A stretch of 64,000 nt of DNA, from assembly GCA_958450365.1 (NCBI GenBank), contig CAUEEP010000930.1, positions 124,001 to 188,000 on the forward strand. Reading direction: 5' to 3'. Source of the stretch: Mesorhabditis belari (lineage: Eukaryota; Nematoda; Chromadorea; Rhabditida; Rhabditidae). Made by a program: the position numbers and the translations under genes. This document shows, one piece after another, positions 12,513-23,600 of the stretch; position 1 is the stretch's first letter, and every line of letters begins with the position of its first letter. The notes below the pieces were generated by a model that saw only the letters and a program-made list of their open reading frames with translations, did no database searches and was not told the origin of the DNA.

Positions 12513-12867
12513 GAAAACACGACCAATCGGGTGTACTCAAGTTTTCTTATCGAAATACTTGGCTGATATAAATGCGTGTATAAACTTTGCTTCTCTGAAA
12601 CTGTACACTTTATTACAAAATTTGATTACAGAATCAAAATTTATTAATGAAAAACGTTGTGCTTTTGAAAAACGATTGGACGGCCGTATTTCACCGAATA
12701 ATCTCTCTAGATTTGATATCCCTGTTAGCTTTGCTCGATGGTAAATTTTTGTGTAGATTCCAAAAATTGTAGTTTCAGAGCGATTCCAGCACTCTATCAT
12801 AAAGAAAAACAGCTTTGAAAATCAAAAATTCTAAGTATTCCATCTCTGCTGAAATGCGCCAAAAATA

Positions 12868-13092
12868 CCGAATTTCTAAATATTCATATTACCATTGTGT
12901 AGCCCTTGAAAAGAGCTTATAGAAAATGTATAACACTAATATAACACTAATATTTTAAACTCAAAGGTAAGGGAGTTACAGACGCGCCAAAGTGACGATC
13001 GTTTTTCAAATATGATATTTCATTGTCCAGTACTGTATCCGTAATCCAGCTGTCTCCTAATCCAGCTATCTCGCAATCCAGCTATCTCGTTA
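12868..13092. mobile_element. Partial copy of MITE IR-D followed by a 16-base repeat
   Basis: 12868-13031 matches the right part of the complete element at 61613-61845, ending in CATTGTCCAGTA. It is followed by three to four copies of AATCCAGCTATCTCGC (13034-13090). The left terminus of the MITE is missing. Confidence 0.7.
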
Positions 13093-13149
13093 GATCAGTA
13101 AGCAAGGTTTATGGTGATCTCAGTTGAATACTTTGTCTGGGGCTGGGAC

Positions 13150-13234
13150 TCAAGTGTCCGCCGCCGGGACTCGAACCCGCCACCTTTCGCTTACCGGGCA
13201 GCTGTTCTAACCATTACGCCACAACGCACTTGAT
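13150..13234 (-). other. tRNA-like sequence
   Basis: On the minus strand it has A-box-like TGGCGTAATGGTTAGAAC and B-box-like GGGTTCGAGTCCC, with a GC-rich T arm that pairs well. It shares the odd anticodon-arm word CTGCCCGGTAA with the element at 4195-4268, suggesting one family. The acceptor stem is poor. Confidence 0.55.
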
Positions 13235-13390
13235 CTCCCTTACTAGACTTTCTTTTTGTCCCAGCTTCATTTCTAAATCACTTATTTATCAAAAAAATAA
13301 TTGAAACATATAAAAAAGAATTTTAAAAAATGCATAAACATGAAAAGAGGCGTGGAGAAATGAGTTTTCGCGCTATTATGGCAAAAAGTA

Positions 13391-13848
13391 TTAGGTTGAG
13401 GAAAAAGTAATGTCGGTTTTCAATTCCAGTTCTTTGCTTATGCTATTTTATTTCAAATAGATATCAGCCAAACACTCTATCCTTTCATATTATGTTTGAA
13501 TTTTACAAATTTTTACAAATTTAACAATATTTTCAGGTACAAAATGCACGACGAAAAGTTTCGACTTCGAGCCGCTTTGTGGTATGATTTTAAACAAGGG
13601 AAATTCGCGGCTGAATCGCATCCGACAATCAGGGAAGTTTTTTGGAAAGACAGCATTAGCGAAAGACAATGCCAAAGATGGTTTCAGCGGTGCAAAGATG
13701 GAAATGAAAGTCTCCAAGACGAGGAACGGTCTGGACGACCCCAAGAGATTTCAGATGAGGATTTGTGCCCAAGAGATTTGTGCCCGAGAGATTCGTGCCC
13801 AAGAGATTCGTGCCCAAGAGATTCGTGCCCAAGAGATTTGTGCTAATA
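13391..13848 (+). pseudogene. Truncated mariner transposase with a CPRDL-coding minisatellite
   Basis: A mariner-type left terminus (ATTAGGTTGAGGAAAAAGTAATGTC) precedes a reading frame starting at 13544. The frame gives the mariner helix-turn-helix region: LWYDFKQGKFAAESH, ERQCQRWFQRCKDG and DEERSGRPQEI. After about 80 residues it enters six copies of a 15-base unit (13757-13846, TGCCCAAGAGATTCG) coding C-P-R-D-L/S, then stops. The catalytic DDD part is absent, so it cannot transpose itself. A shortened copy with only one or two repeat units is at 30840-30900. Confidence 0.8.
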
Positions 13849-13894
13849 TGTCCCACCGGATATTTTGGCCGCACCCTGTAATAGAAATTTCGAA

Positions 13895-14055
13895 AACGAA
13901 GTAAATAAAAATTTATTGCTTAATAGTAAAACTCGGAAGTTTGGCTTTTCCTGGCTTCTTGACTCGTTGTGGCTCTCTTTAGCAATTCTTCTAGGACTCT
14001 TTCCTCTTCCTGCAATCGTATTCGTTAGATTCTTTTTAGATTTTCGCTCTTCCTC
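13895..14055 (-). pseudogene. Terminal exon of a lost coiled-coil gene
   Basis: On the minus strand an AG acceptor at about 14013 opens a frame EEERVLEELLKRATTSQEA ending SEFYY and a stop at about 13920, followed directly by AATAAA. This looks like a genuine 3' end. Upstream sequence codes a charged helix in part, but I find no full gene. A close copy is at 30955-31115. It could be a remnant of an H- or C-like tail or an unrelated gene. Confidence 0.4.
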
Positions 14056-14059
14056 TTAA

Positions 14060-15106
14060 ATTTTTTAAAAGTTTTCATTGCTAGATACATTTCTGAGTAG
14101 AACTAGTTTCTAGAACTAGGCACGGGTAATAAACCTACCAAAGAAATACTCTTCACACCGGTTAGACTAATAATTTCTCTGTCTAGAGATATGTTTACAT
14201 AAATCTCAAACCCTAGATTTAAACTACAACTTTAACTTCAAATAGTGTACAAGTGCATACATAGTTTTCTTTTCCTAAGCTGTACATATACAGCGTAATT
14301 GTCGCAACAAGGTATCACGCGTGCAATTTCGATAACTACCTGGATCTTCTCAAGGATAAACTCTTGCCCTGGGCTCGTAAACATTTTGAAAATCGTATTT
14401 GAACTTATCAACAAGATGGCACAAATTCAAGAAAGTCCAAGAGTTCCAAGAAAAACAACTTCTCGGACTGCATTTCTTTTTCTGAGTGGCCACTCTGAGT
14501 GGACACGTTTTTTTCCGCACCTTTTTTTTTTTGCACACCCGGGACATTTGCGCACCTTTTCGCCCATTATAACAAGGACTGCCCTAGACCCATAGAATCG
14601 TTTTGTTAGATTACTATTAACGTGTAGTTTTAAGGGATTGGCGCGAAAGCGGCGTGGTGCACTTTCCAAAGCGTGGATGCGCTACCGTACCCCCGCCCAA
14701 AAATTTTCCTTTTGCCATTTTTTTCATCTTTTCATTCCATGATGGACTCGGAAACTTTCTGTTTGTTCAGATTTATGCCGAGTTTTCTTCTCTCCGTGGA
14801 ATCTATTATGTTTTTGTGGCGCTTTTTTAAAGTGCTCTCTCCCCTCGTTCGTTCTCTCCTTTGTATATTGTTTGCCCATATTTGCTGTTTAAGTGTGCTG
14901 TGTTAGGTAAGGGATTTGGTTACTCACTGTTTTTTAGCCCCACTTGTCGACTTTTTGAGTTCTTTTTTTTTTGTTTTTCTGTTGGTGGACTTGTTAGAAT
15001 TGCTTTTTTTAGTTGCGAATCGACGAATCAACTTCAAGAAGCTCGGAAGATGCAACTAAATTGACCAAGGTGCACTTTCTTTTTGCGTTTTACGTTTTTT
15101 CTATAA
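14060..15106. other. Gene-poor stretch with a fragment of element IR-E
   Basis: 14475-14560 contains words of the IR-E palindrome (CCGCACCTTTTTTT, GACATTTGCGCACCTTTT). The rest is T-rich, and I can support no exon in it. Confidence 0.4.
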
Positions 15107-15385
15107 AGTTAGGGAGTGGAACAAATGCAACCTTTTTTGCGCACCTGACCCATTAGCGCACCTTTTTTGCGTTTTAAAAAAGCTAATATTAATTAGTTTC
15201 TATTCCGAAACTTGTTTTTCTGGATAATTTTGGGGCATAGAATCGAAATTTTGACATGCCAGAGCTTTTGGAAGCAAACGGACGGAGTTATACATAGAGA
15301 AAAATCGACAATTTGCTGTAATTTTACCTACCCGTTTTGTCTTTCAAATTGATTCCACAAGCTCTGGTATGTCAAAATTACGATC
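15107..15385. mobile_element. Partial IR-E palindromic element
   Basis: Begins GGGAGTGGAACAAATGCAACC and follows the left two thirds of the complete element at 62463-62979, including CGGACGGAGTTATACA. It stops after GTCAAAATTACGATC, just before the MULE coding exons. Confidence 0.75.
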
Positions 15386-16757
15386 ATCTGAAACCGTTTA
15401 TCAATGAGAAAGCTCTAACAAAGGCGGCAAAACGTGCGGCGAAGAAAGCAACTCTGACTACATGGCCTCATAAAATTGATTGCTCGTCTTTTGGTTTGCT
15501 TTTAGTCTTTGCCGATAATTGTGTTTTTAGGTGCAACATTCGAGCGAGTTGATACGTGTTCTGGATATCAAAAGGAGATTTGAACGCGCTCAAAATCTAT
15601 GGGCATGATATTGGATTGGATCTACTTAGAAATGTGAGTTGCTTTTGTAAAATACTGCAACAAGTTAATACAGAATCGGACCTGGACGGCCGACGGCACT
15701 TTCTACGCTTGTCCCTCGGATTTTGCGTAGTTATTCATCGTCGGTGTTCAAGTAAGTTTTTGCATGTCCCAATAAATTGTTATTGTTTTTTAGATTGGGC
15801 ATCTTTTTATTCCCTGTGTCTTTGCTTTGTTGAGCGGAAAAGCGAGTTTGTGTTACGAGAGAGTTTTTCGATTTATCCTTTCACAGAATATTGCTTAATG
15901 ACAGGTTTGAAGCTTGTATGTGATTTGAACGATATTTTCTTTTAGATTTTGAAAGAGGCCTCTATCAAGGCTTCCAACAAGTGTATGGAGGTGCTGTCCA
16001 TCAGAAGTATTGTGTTTTTCATTTCTACCAGAACATACTTCAAAATTTTAAGGTTTTTTAGCTTTTTCTACAAATAACAATTTTAGAGATATGGGCTAAA
16101 TTCGCAACTGCAAGCTCCATATGGAAAAATGCACCTGCACTCGACAATGGCCTTGTCGTTAGTTGATCCTCAAGAAGTTGCCGATTACTTTGACGCCCTC
16201 CTTGTTTCTTCGCGGAATGCAACGCCACCCAAAGTCAACATGGCTTAAAAGTTAAAAGTTAGTCTTTATTGCCTTATTTATACTTTGTTTCTTTAGAATT
16301 TTACAAATTCCTTACAAATTTTACAAAAACAAAAACTACATTGGAAAAGTTGTCAATGGGAACTTTCGCCGGCCACCCACGTCTCCTGTTGATAAATGGA
16401 ATGTTTACAGTCGTGTTATCCAATCTCAGCAACTTGGTAGTGCAACACACGAGGCGTTTAATTCTTTATTGAAGGTTTGTTGGTAATTTCGGTATAATTT
16501 TTATTTATCTTTAGTCCGGACCAAAGAGTCCACATCCTGGTTACGTTGTGTGTCGGCTTTATGAGGAAACGATGAATGCTTTTAATCGCTTGACGCTTGC
16601 TACGACTCGCAACCTTTCGTTGGTACAACAATATCCTCAGAGTAAAAAGGTTATTTTTCGCCAAGATCAACGTTTTCACGCTGTTTTAAATGATAGAAAC
16701 AATAGTGCCCATGTTTTACACTTGTCTCAATTATTGCCTCATATTGCATCACGTTAG
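15386..16757 (+). pseudogene. MULE-type transposase gene with introns, nonsense-mutated
   Basis: Several exons separated by short introns read as a Mutator-like transposase core. Exon 15676-15750 gives TWTADGTFYACPSDFA, the first catalytic Asp lying in DGTF. Then come IPCVFALLSGK, GAVHQKYCVFHFYQN, a block GLNSQLQAPYGKMHLHSTMA, and further C-terminal exons ending LSQLLPHIASR with a stop at 16757. After DFA a TAG stands where the family has Gln (CAG), so the frame is broken. Host-like introns inside a DNA transposon gene are notable. An N-terminal lysine-rich exon (15387-15500) probably belongs to it. Terminal inverted repeats were not found. Confidence 0.65.
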
Positions 16758-17135
16758 TTGTTACTTGTCTCGCTTTGTTGCTTTTAGCTTTCCTTTCAAT
16801 ATATGTTATTCGTTATTTTTTTATGAATAAAATGTTATGTTTTGATTGATAAAATGCTTTGGATTGAAAAAACTACCATCAAAAAGACAGGAAAACAACC
16901 GATACCATCAAGAAATGAAAGCTATAAACCAATAGCAGGAAGAAAAACAAAAAGTGAAGCCAAGTGATCCTGTGGTTCTAGAGCAGTCCTTGTTATAATG
17001 GACAAAAAGCTTTTGTTCTAACGACGCTATGCCAACGCTGGTCTGGCCTTACAATCAGATTGGTTTTAGAGTCCAGATAGAAGAACCCTAATCGGTTATA
17101 ACCGATGATATCTCACTATATTTTCAAGGCTTTAC

Positions 17136-17508
17136 CTCATAACCACAGTTGAAGGACCAAGAGCTCCGTTTCTACTCGTTGAAACTTCTCCGAGAGTTGG
17201 AACTTTATTCAACAACTCGTCTCTTTCTGCATTTTGATCAATTTTCATCGCTTTCTTTGACTGGCCAATAAAGATTTCCTGAAGCAATCTTTATTTGAAT
17301 TCACTTTTCCCCTCACGATTATCTCCTCTTTAATATCATTCCAATTTCCTCTCGAAGGCACTTCTTCCATCATCAACACTGTTTCCTGTCTCAACCTCTC
17401 ATCATCACTCATCAAAGCCAATTCTTCAATGGTAGGCAAAACCTAAAATGAATTCAATTTTTGTTTAAATAAGTCATTTACCGATAAATTCTTGTCCTGA
17501 CCGCTCAT
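17136..17508 (-). CDS. Gene B: 5' fragment of a headless tail-module gene
   Basis: Three exons: MSGQDKNLS (17508-17482), VLPTIEELALMSDDE (17442-17305) and EIFIGQSKKAMKIDQ (17278-17136). The last two are split by a 26-base gap that splices as a tiny intron (GTGAAT to TTCAG). The last exon ends in phase 2, ready for the ASLPIN module, but homology to the other units stops at about 16985 and none follows. The ATG comes right after ATTTCAAG, a plausible trans-splice acceptor, 126 bases after the stop of gene C. Function unknown; the protein is acidic and helical. Truncated by rearrangement. Confidence 0.6.
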
Positions 17509-17613
17509 CTTGAAATATATCTAAAAGCAGAATTAAAACTTTGAAATAAATATAAGAAAAATCAAATCAAATCGATGAAATCGAATCGAAATCTCATCCA
17601 AAACAATAAACTC

Positions 17614-17640
17614 AAAAATTTATTAAAGATTGCTTAATGG
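17614..17640 (-). terminator. Stop and poly(A) signal of gene C
   Basis: The stop TAA (17636-17634) after QMQDFHH is followed by AATAAA at about 17622-17617 on the minus strand. The same arrangement is seen after the last exons of units D/E, E/F and F/G. Confidence 0.6.
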
Positions 17641-20600
17641 TGAAAATCCTGCATTTGCTGGGCTCGATTTCCGAGTTTCTCCATTCCTTGGCCAGAGGCA
17701 GTTCTTTGATTCGATCGTGACCCTGATTGGCGATAGGTTATCGCTTGTGGATGCTCTTGAAACTCTGGGATCATTCCATATGAGTCAGCTATAAAATGAT
17801 GATTTACAAAGATTTTCTTATCAAATATTGGTTTACTGGCTTAGAGCTGTTTGCAAACTTTTGCAAAAGCTTCAGCAATTGTGTTATTTCAAAACAAAAG
17901 CTGAGGGCAAGCTTATTTGGTTTTTAATATAAAAAAACAATGTTAGTTATTAAGTCATTTCCTGCAAACCCTTGCCTGAATTGTCGAAGTTCCTTGAAAG
18001 CTTCGGGAAACAGAATATTTTCCTGGTCCCATCTTCCAGCGTCCTAAATGTCTCGGCTTGTCGTTGTTTCTCCTCCTTTTCTCTTTGCTCCCATTCTTCC
18101 TCTTCCCGCCTCTGAATTGAATTCTTGGAAACTATTTTACAAAACAAAAAACATTTTTCTTTACGATGAACCACTCTTTTATATCGCTCAGTAAAAGGAT
18201 GTGGGTCTCGGTCGGAACGCTTAACGGAAGATCTCTGCGTACTCGCTCGTACTCGTTCAGCGTGTCCCTCTCGCCGAAGCCATTGCGTGGCTGAAAAGTG
18301 GATTTCTTTGTCAAGATCCTTGTCATCTTTTTGAATATAAAATCTATGATTAGGACTGTAAACTACGGTTTAAGCTGGGCCACTGTCGGCCTGAACAAGT
18401 CCTCAGAACGTAACAAAGTCAAGCCAGGCCAGGCCCGGAACAATAGCTTTTATATTAATACTTTATTCATGTAAGGATTAAAAAGCGACAACGGAAAATG
18501 TCTTTGAAATAATTCTGGCTAGAATTTAGACTGTTATGAGTTTATTGACTAGTTGTACCGGTAATTATCGACTCACCAGGCAGTAAAAGAGAGACAACCA
18601 TTTGTTGACGAGCACTTTCTCGAGCAGTCCAGGCAATTCCCCATATTTGTCATACTTGCAAAGAGTCCTCGAGAAAAAGTCGCGTTTACTTTTCGAGTAT
18701 TCGATGAGTGCCGAGATTTTCGCAATGCTCAATGGGTCACACGCAAGCACATTGTTAAACTCCTAAACGTGCAAAATTTTTGAAATAACTTCAGGAAAGT
18801 AAGTTCTAGCATTTTCGACTATTGACTTGTGGCAAATCGATGATGTACAGTAGTGGTCAAAAGTTTGAACACATCCATCCGCGCGAAATTAAAAGGCTCT
18901 GATCTCGTCGCTAGTTAATGTTATTCAACTAATTAAAAACTTATTCTGTGCCATTTTTTTTGCTATTTCAACTCATTTTAGTTTATAGGTTCATTGTCTT
19001 TTCACTTTTTTTATATGCATTTCTTGAAATAACCTTCTTTTTGAGATGATCAAAAGTTTGGCCACGCTTTATGTTTACACTTTTGCTGACAGCTTTATGT
19101 TTATACACTCTGTCAAAGATTATAGACGCACCTTGTTTTTTGCTAGTTTAGAGCCGGATATAAGTGCTAGTCCAGCTTGAGATGATCAAAAGTTTGAACA
19201 CGCCTATGAAATAACAAAATTTATGGCCTTAAAAATAATAAGTCTTAATATTTAGGAGGGAAGCCTTAGCAGCGATTACAGGCTGACATTCACCGGCATC
19301 AATTCGATTAAACCCGCCAACGTGCTGTTAGAAAACAGTGGAATGAAATCTGTACCGTATTGTTCGTCGTGGACTCCCTCCATCAACTCTGATATTTTTG
19401 TGCATGTTTTTCAGCGAATTCGGCAATCCAATACCTCCAAAGATGTTTAAGTGGATTCAAGTCTGGGCTTTGAGCTGCCCACTTCAATATCTTGATTCCT
19501 TTTTCTTCTAGCCATTTCTGAACGATCCAAGAAGTGTGTTTTGGGTCGTTGTCTGGCATGAAAATCCAATCATCCGCCAAATTGTTGCGAGCATGTCAAA
19601 GTAGATCTGAGTTTAAAATGGCTCGACTTTCCACATGTTAAACTTGCTTTCATCGCTCCACAAAACACGTGCCCAATCATCGGTCGACTGATCCTGATGT
19701 CCTTGTCCAATCCAATTCTGAAGTTGTGTTCTGGGGGTTTGTAAGATCATAGTAGGAAGTGACGGCTTTGCAATAATTTGAAGCAGATTTGCAAGGAGCT
19801 TTCTTGATGCTTCTGAGGAAGATCGAAGTCTCTTTGACGTTTTTTGGTGGTCCTTGAATAGATTGATCGGGCCCGAACCTTTCCATTTGTGATAGATTTT
19901 GGTTGCAGCCGAGCAAGTAAGACGACAGATGTCGGCAGCTTTCTGACAGCTCATTCCACCATTCATTCCACGAGAAGCTCCTTGACCTCATCAGAAAGGT
20001 TTTTAGCGACGCGACACATCTGTGATCATAAATATAAACATAAAGCTGTGAGCAAAAGCGTAAACATAAAGCGTGGTCAAACTTTTGACTATCGCAAAAG
20101 AGTCATTGCAAAAAAATACATATAAAAAAGTAGAAAGTCACAATGAATCTATAACCTAAGATGAATTAAAAAATAGGCAAAAAATGACACAGAATGTTTT
20201 TAATTAATAACATTAACTAGCGGCGAGATGACAGCCTTTTAATTTCGCGCGGATGGATGTTTTCAAGCTTTTGACCACTACTCTAAATGTTACAAAGCTA
20301 GCAAATCCCTACAAACCTCAGCCAACAACTCGTTGAACACGTCTCCGACCTTTTGCGCACAAATTTCCTTCTTTGTCGACTAAATTCGGCTTTCACTATA
20401 TGGTCAAAATCTGATCAACTCACATTTGATTTCCGTCGTTGCAGTACTTTGCGCTTGAGCTTTTGCGCGTTCGTCCATTTTGGGTTCTCCGTACGACGAA
20501 TGAGCTCATTCTAAAGTTAAAACAACCCAGTTTTTGGGAAATTTGTTTAAAACCGAATCCAAAAACAGTCAACGATATAATAGAAATATTCATTTGAGCA

Positions 20601-23600
20601 AAAGTTCAACATTTTTGAGTTTTTTCAAAAACATCCAATCATTGAGTGCTCCGTAAACAAACCAAACCAAACACAAACCTCGTATTGCCGAACATTGACG
20701 TGAATTTCATGGTGTTCCAGCATGTACAGAGCGCACTCGGTGTGAAATTTGTGCACAAAGTACATCATGACTATCGAGTCGATTCGAGCCTCACACCACG
20801 CCGCATACTCCTGGTAGATCTCTTTGAAATGTCTCTGCTTTTCTTTTTTGTCATCGATTTGCTGAAACGTGACTTTTCTTTGCACAAAATTGGCTCAACC
20901 TCTAGAATTGCTTTCAAAACGCCGAGCTTGATGTTCATCTCGTGAACAGCGTCGTCAACTAGCGTTTTCGAGACATATCTGTCGATCTCTGTGTCGGAGA
21001 TTTCATCTGAAGTATCTTTATGGCAATATTAGCTGTAAATTAAACCGTATTCTGGTGAGTCAGGGCGTGGCAAGTTGATTGGCAATGAAGCACTAAATGA
21101 CAACAATATTTTGGCTTTTTTTGACCTGCTTTGAAGCTTTGTTCTAACGATGCTATGCCAAAGCTGGCCTAGTCTTACAATCAGATTGGTTTTAGAGTCC
21201 AGATAGAACAACCCTAATCAGTTATAGCCGAAGATATCTCACTATATTTCCAAGGCTTTACCTCATAACCACAGTTGAAGCACCAAGAGATGCGTCTCTA
21301 CTCGTTGAAACTCCTCCAAGAGTTGGAACTTTATTCAACAACTCGTCTCTTTCCGCATTTTGCTCAATTTTCATCGCTTTCTTTGACTTCTCATCAATGA
21401 TTTCTTCCTGGATAGAATCCAGACTGGTATGGGTTTATTGATTAGTTGTACCGGTAATTATCGCCTCACCAGGCAGTAAAAGAAAAAGTTCCAGTTGTTG
21501 ACGAGCACTTTCTCGAGCAGTCCAGGCAATTCCCCATGTTTGTCATACTTGCAAAGAGTCCTCGAGAAAAAGTCGCGTTTACTTTTCGAGTATTCGATGA
21601 GTGCCGAGATTTTCTCAATGCTGAATGAGCCACACTCAAGCACATTGTGAAACTCCTAAAGGTTCAAAAGTCTTGAACTAGCTTCAGGAAAGTATGTTCT
21701 TCACTAGCACTTTTGACTGGCTTATTGACCGGTGGAAAATCCATGATGTAAGTGACACTAAAGCTAGCAAATTTCACACAAACCTCAGCCAACAACTCGT
21801 TGAACACATCTTCGACTCGTTGCGCACAAAGTTTCTTCTTTGTCGACTAAATTCGGCTTTCTCTATTTAACCCAACTGATCAATTCACCTTCGTTTTCCG
21901 TCTGTGCAACACTTTTTGCTTGAGCTTTTGCGCGTCCGTCCATTTTGGGTCCTCCGTACGACGAATGAGCTCATTCTAAAGTTGATATATCAGCTTCGTT
22001 TGATAATTTACATGACTGTATCCAGATTTTAGATTAGACTTTTTTAAGGCTTTTCTTTTCAAAATTGTGAGCCTGCAGAAAATCCAGGTCCTGGCTTTGA
22101 TTCTGGTCTGTCTCTGGCCTGGTCATAAAAAAAATTGGTTCATGAGCTAACAACTGTAAGACAGGGTCCGGTTTCACCATCCGCAAGATCGCAAGATTTT
22201 GGACACAAGTCTGGTTCATAAACAAAACTTGCGTGTTCGCAAGTCGCAAGTCGGTTTCATTAACAAAAACTTGCGAAATTCGACTTGCGAAACCTTGCAA
22301 GATCTTTCGACTTTTGCAAGTCACCCAATAAGGTGACTTGCGATATATAAAGACACTGAAAGTAATAAACGGACAAGTCGTTAAAAAGTCACGTTAAAAA
22401 GTAATATTTTTTAAAAACGGACAAGTCGTAAGTCGCAACTTGCAAGTCGCGAATCACAACTAGCAAGTCCCAAGTTCGCAAGTTCGCAAGTCGCAAATCC
22501 TAAGTCCTCGCAAGTTGGTGATGGTGAATCCGGATCTTGTCTTGTTCAGATCTTGGACTGGCTACTGGATCTCGCTTTGCTGCAAGCCCAACTCATAAAT
22601 CTCCTGACAGGCCTGTCTGTAAGCCCGTTAAAAGCCAGATCTGGCCTGGCCCGGTTGAAATGATCCAATCTCCGGAAATGGATTCACAACGAATCCAAAA
22701 ATATTTAAAGTTATAATCGAAAATATTCATTTGAGCCAAAGTTCAACAGTTTGGAGTTTTTTCAAAAACATTCAATCATTGAGTGCTCAATAAACACAAA
22801 CCTCGTATCCCCGAATATTGACCTCAATTCCATGGTGTTCCCGCATGTACAGGGCGCACTCGGTGTGAAATTTGTGCACAAAGTACATCATGACTATCGA
22901 GTCGATTCGAGCCTCACACCACGCCGCATACTCCTGGTAGATCTCTTTGAAATGTCTCTGCTTTTCTTTTTTGTCATCGATTTGCTGAAACGTGACTTTT
23001 CTTTGCACAAAATTGGCTCAACCTCTAGAATTGCTTTCAAAACGCCGAGCTTGATGTTCATCTCGTGAACAGCGTCGTCAACTAGCGTTTTCGAGACATA
23101 TCGGTCGATCTCTGTGTCGGAGATTTCATCTGAAGTATCTTTATGGCAATATTAGCTGTAAATTAAACCGTATTCTGGTGAGTCGGGGCGTGGAAAGTTG
23201 ATTGGCGATGAAGCACTAAATGACAAGAATAATTTGGTCGCTTGCGTTGCTTTTTGTTTTGTTTTAACTATGATCTTCTAAAGCGGTAAATGGCTTGATT
23301 AGGTTTATCTTCATTCATTCTAGCTCGAATTTATTCAAAAACAATCTAAAATCTAGGAAAAATCTGCTAAAATTCAATGATAGAGTAAGAAATCAAAGAT
23401 CAATTTGTATATTAATTTATTGCAAAGATGTAGACTACCGTTAAAGCTCTGATTTAAACAAACCTCCGTGAATCTGCTAGATCCTCCTTGGCATAGGTTG
23501 TTTCTGTTTGATCAGCTTCGAATCTTGGTCTTATCTTTTCCATTCCCGAAACATCCACTATATTCCTTTCATTGTTTAATTCAACTTCTTGCGAGCGTTT

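Noticed and set aside
13757..13848. CRISPR-like regular repeat
   Set aside because: Direct 15-base tandem repeat with no spacers, inside a transposase frame of an animal genome.
22034..22324. 96-residue reading frame on the minus strand
   Set aside because: Generated by the GCAAGTC repeat; the frame is not kept in the copy at 43.6 kb.
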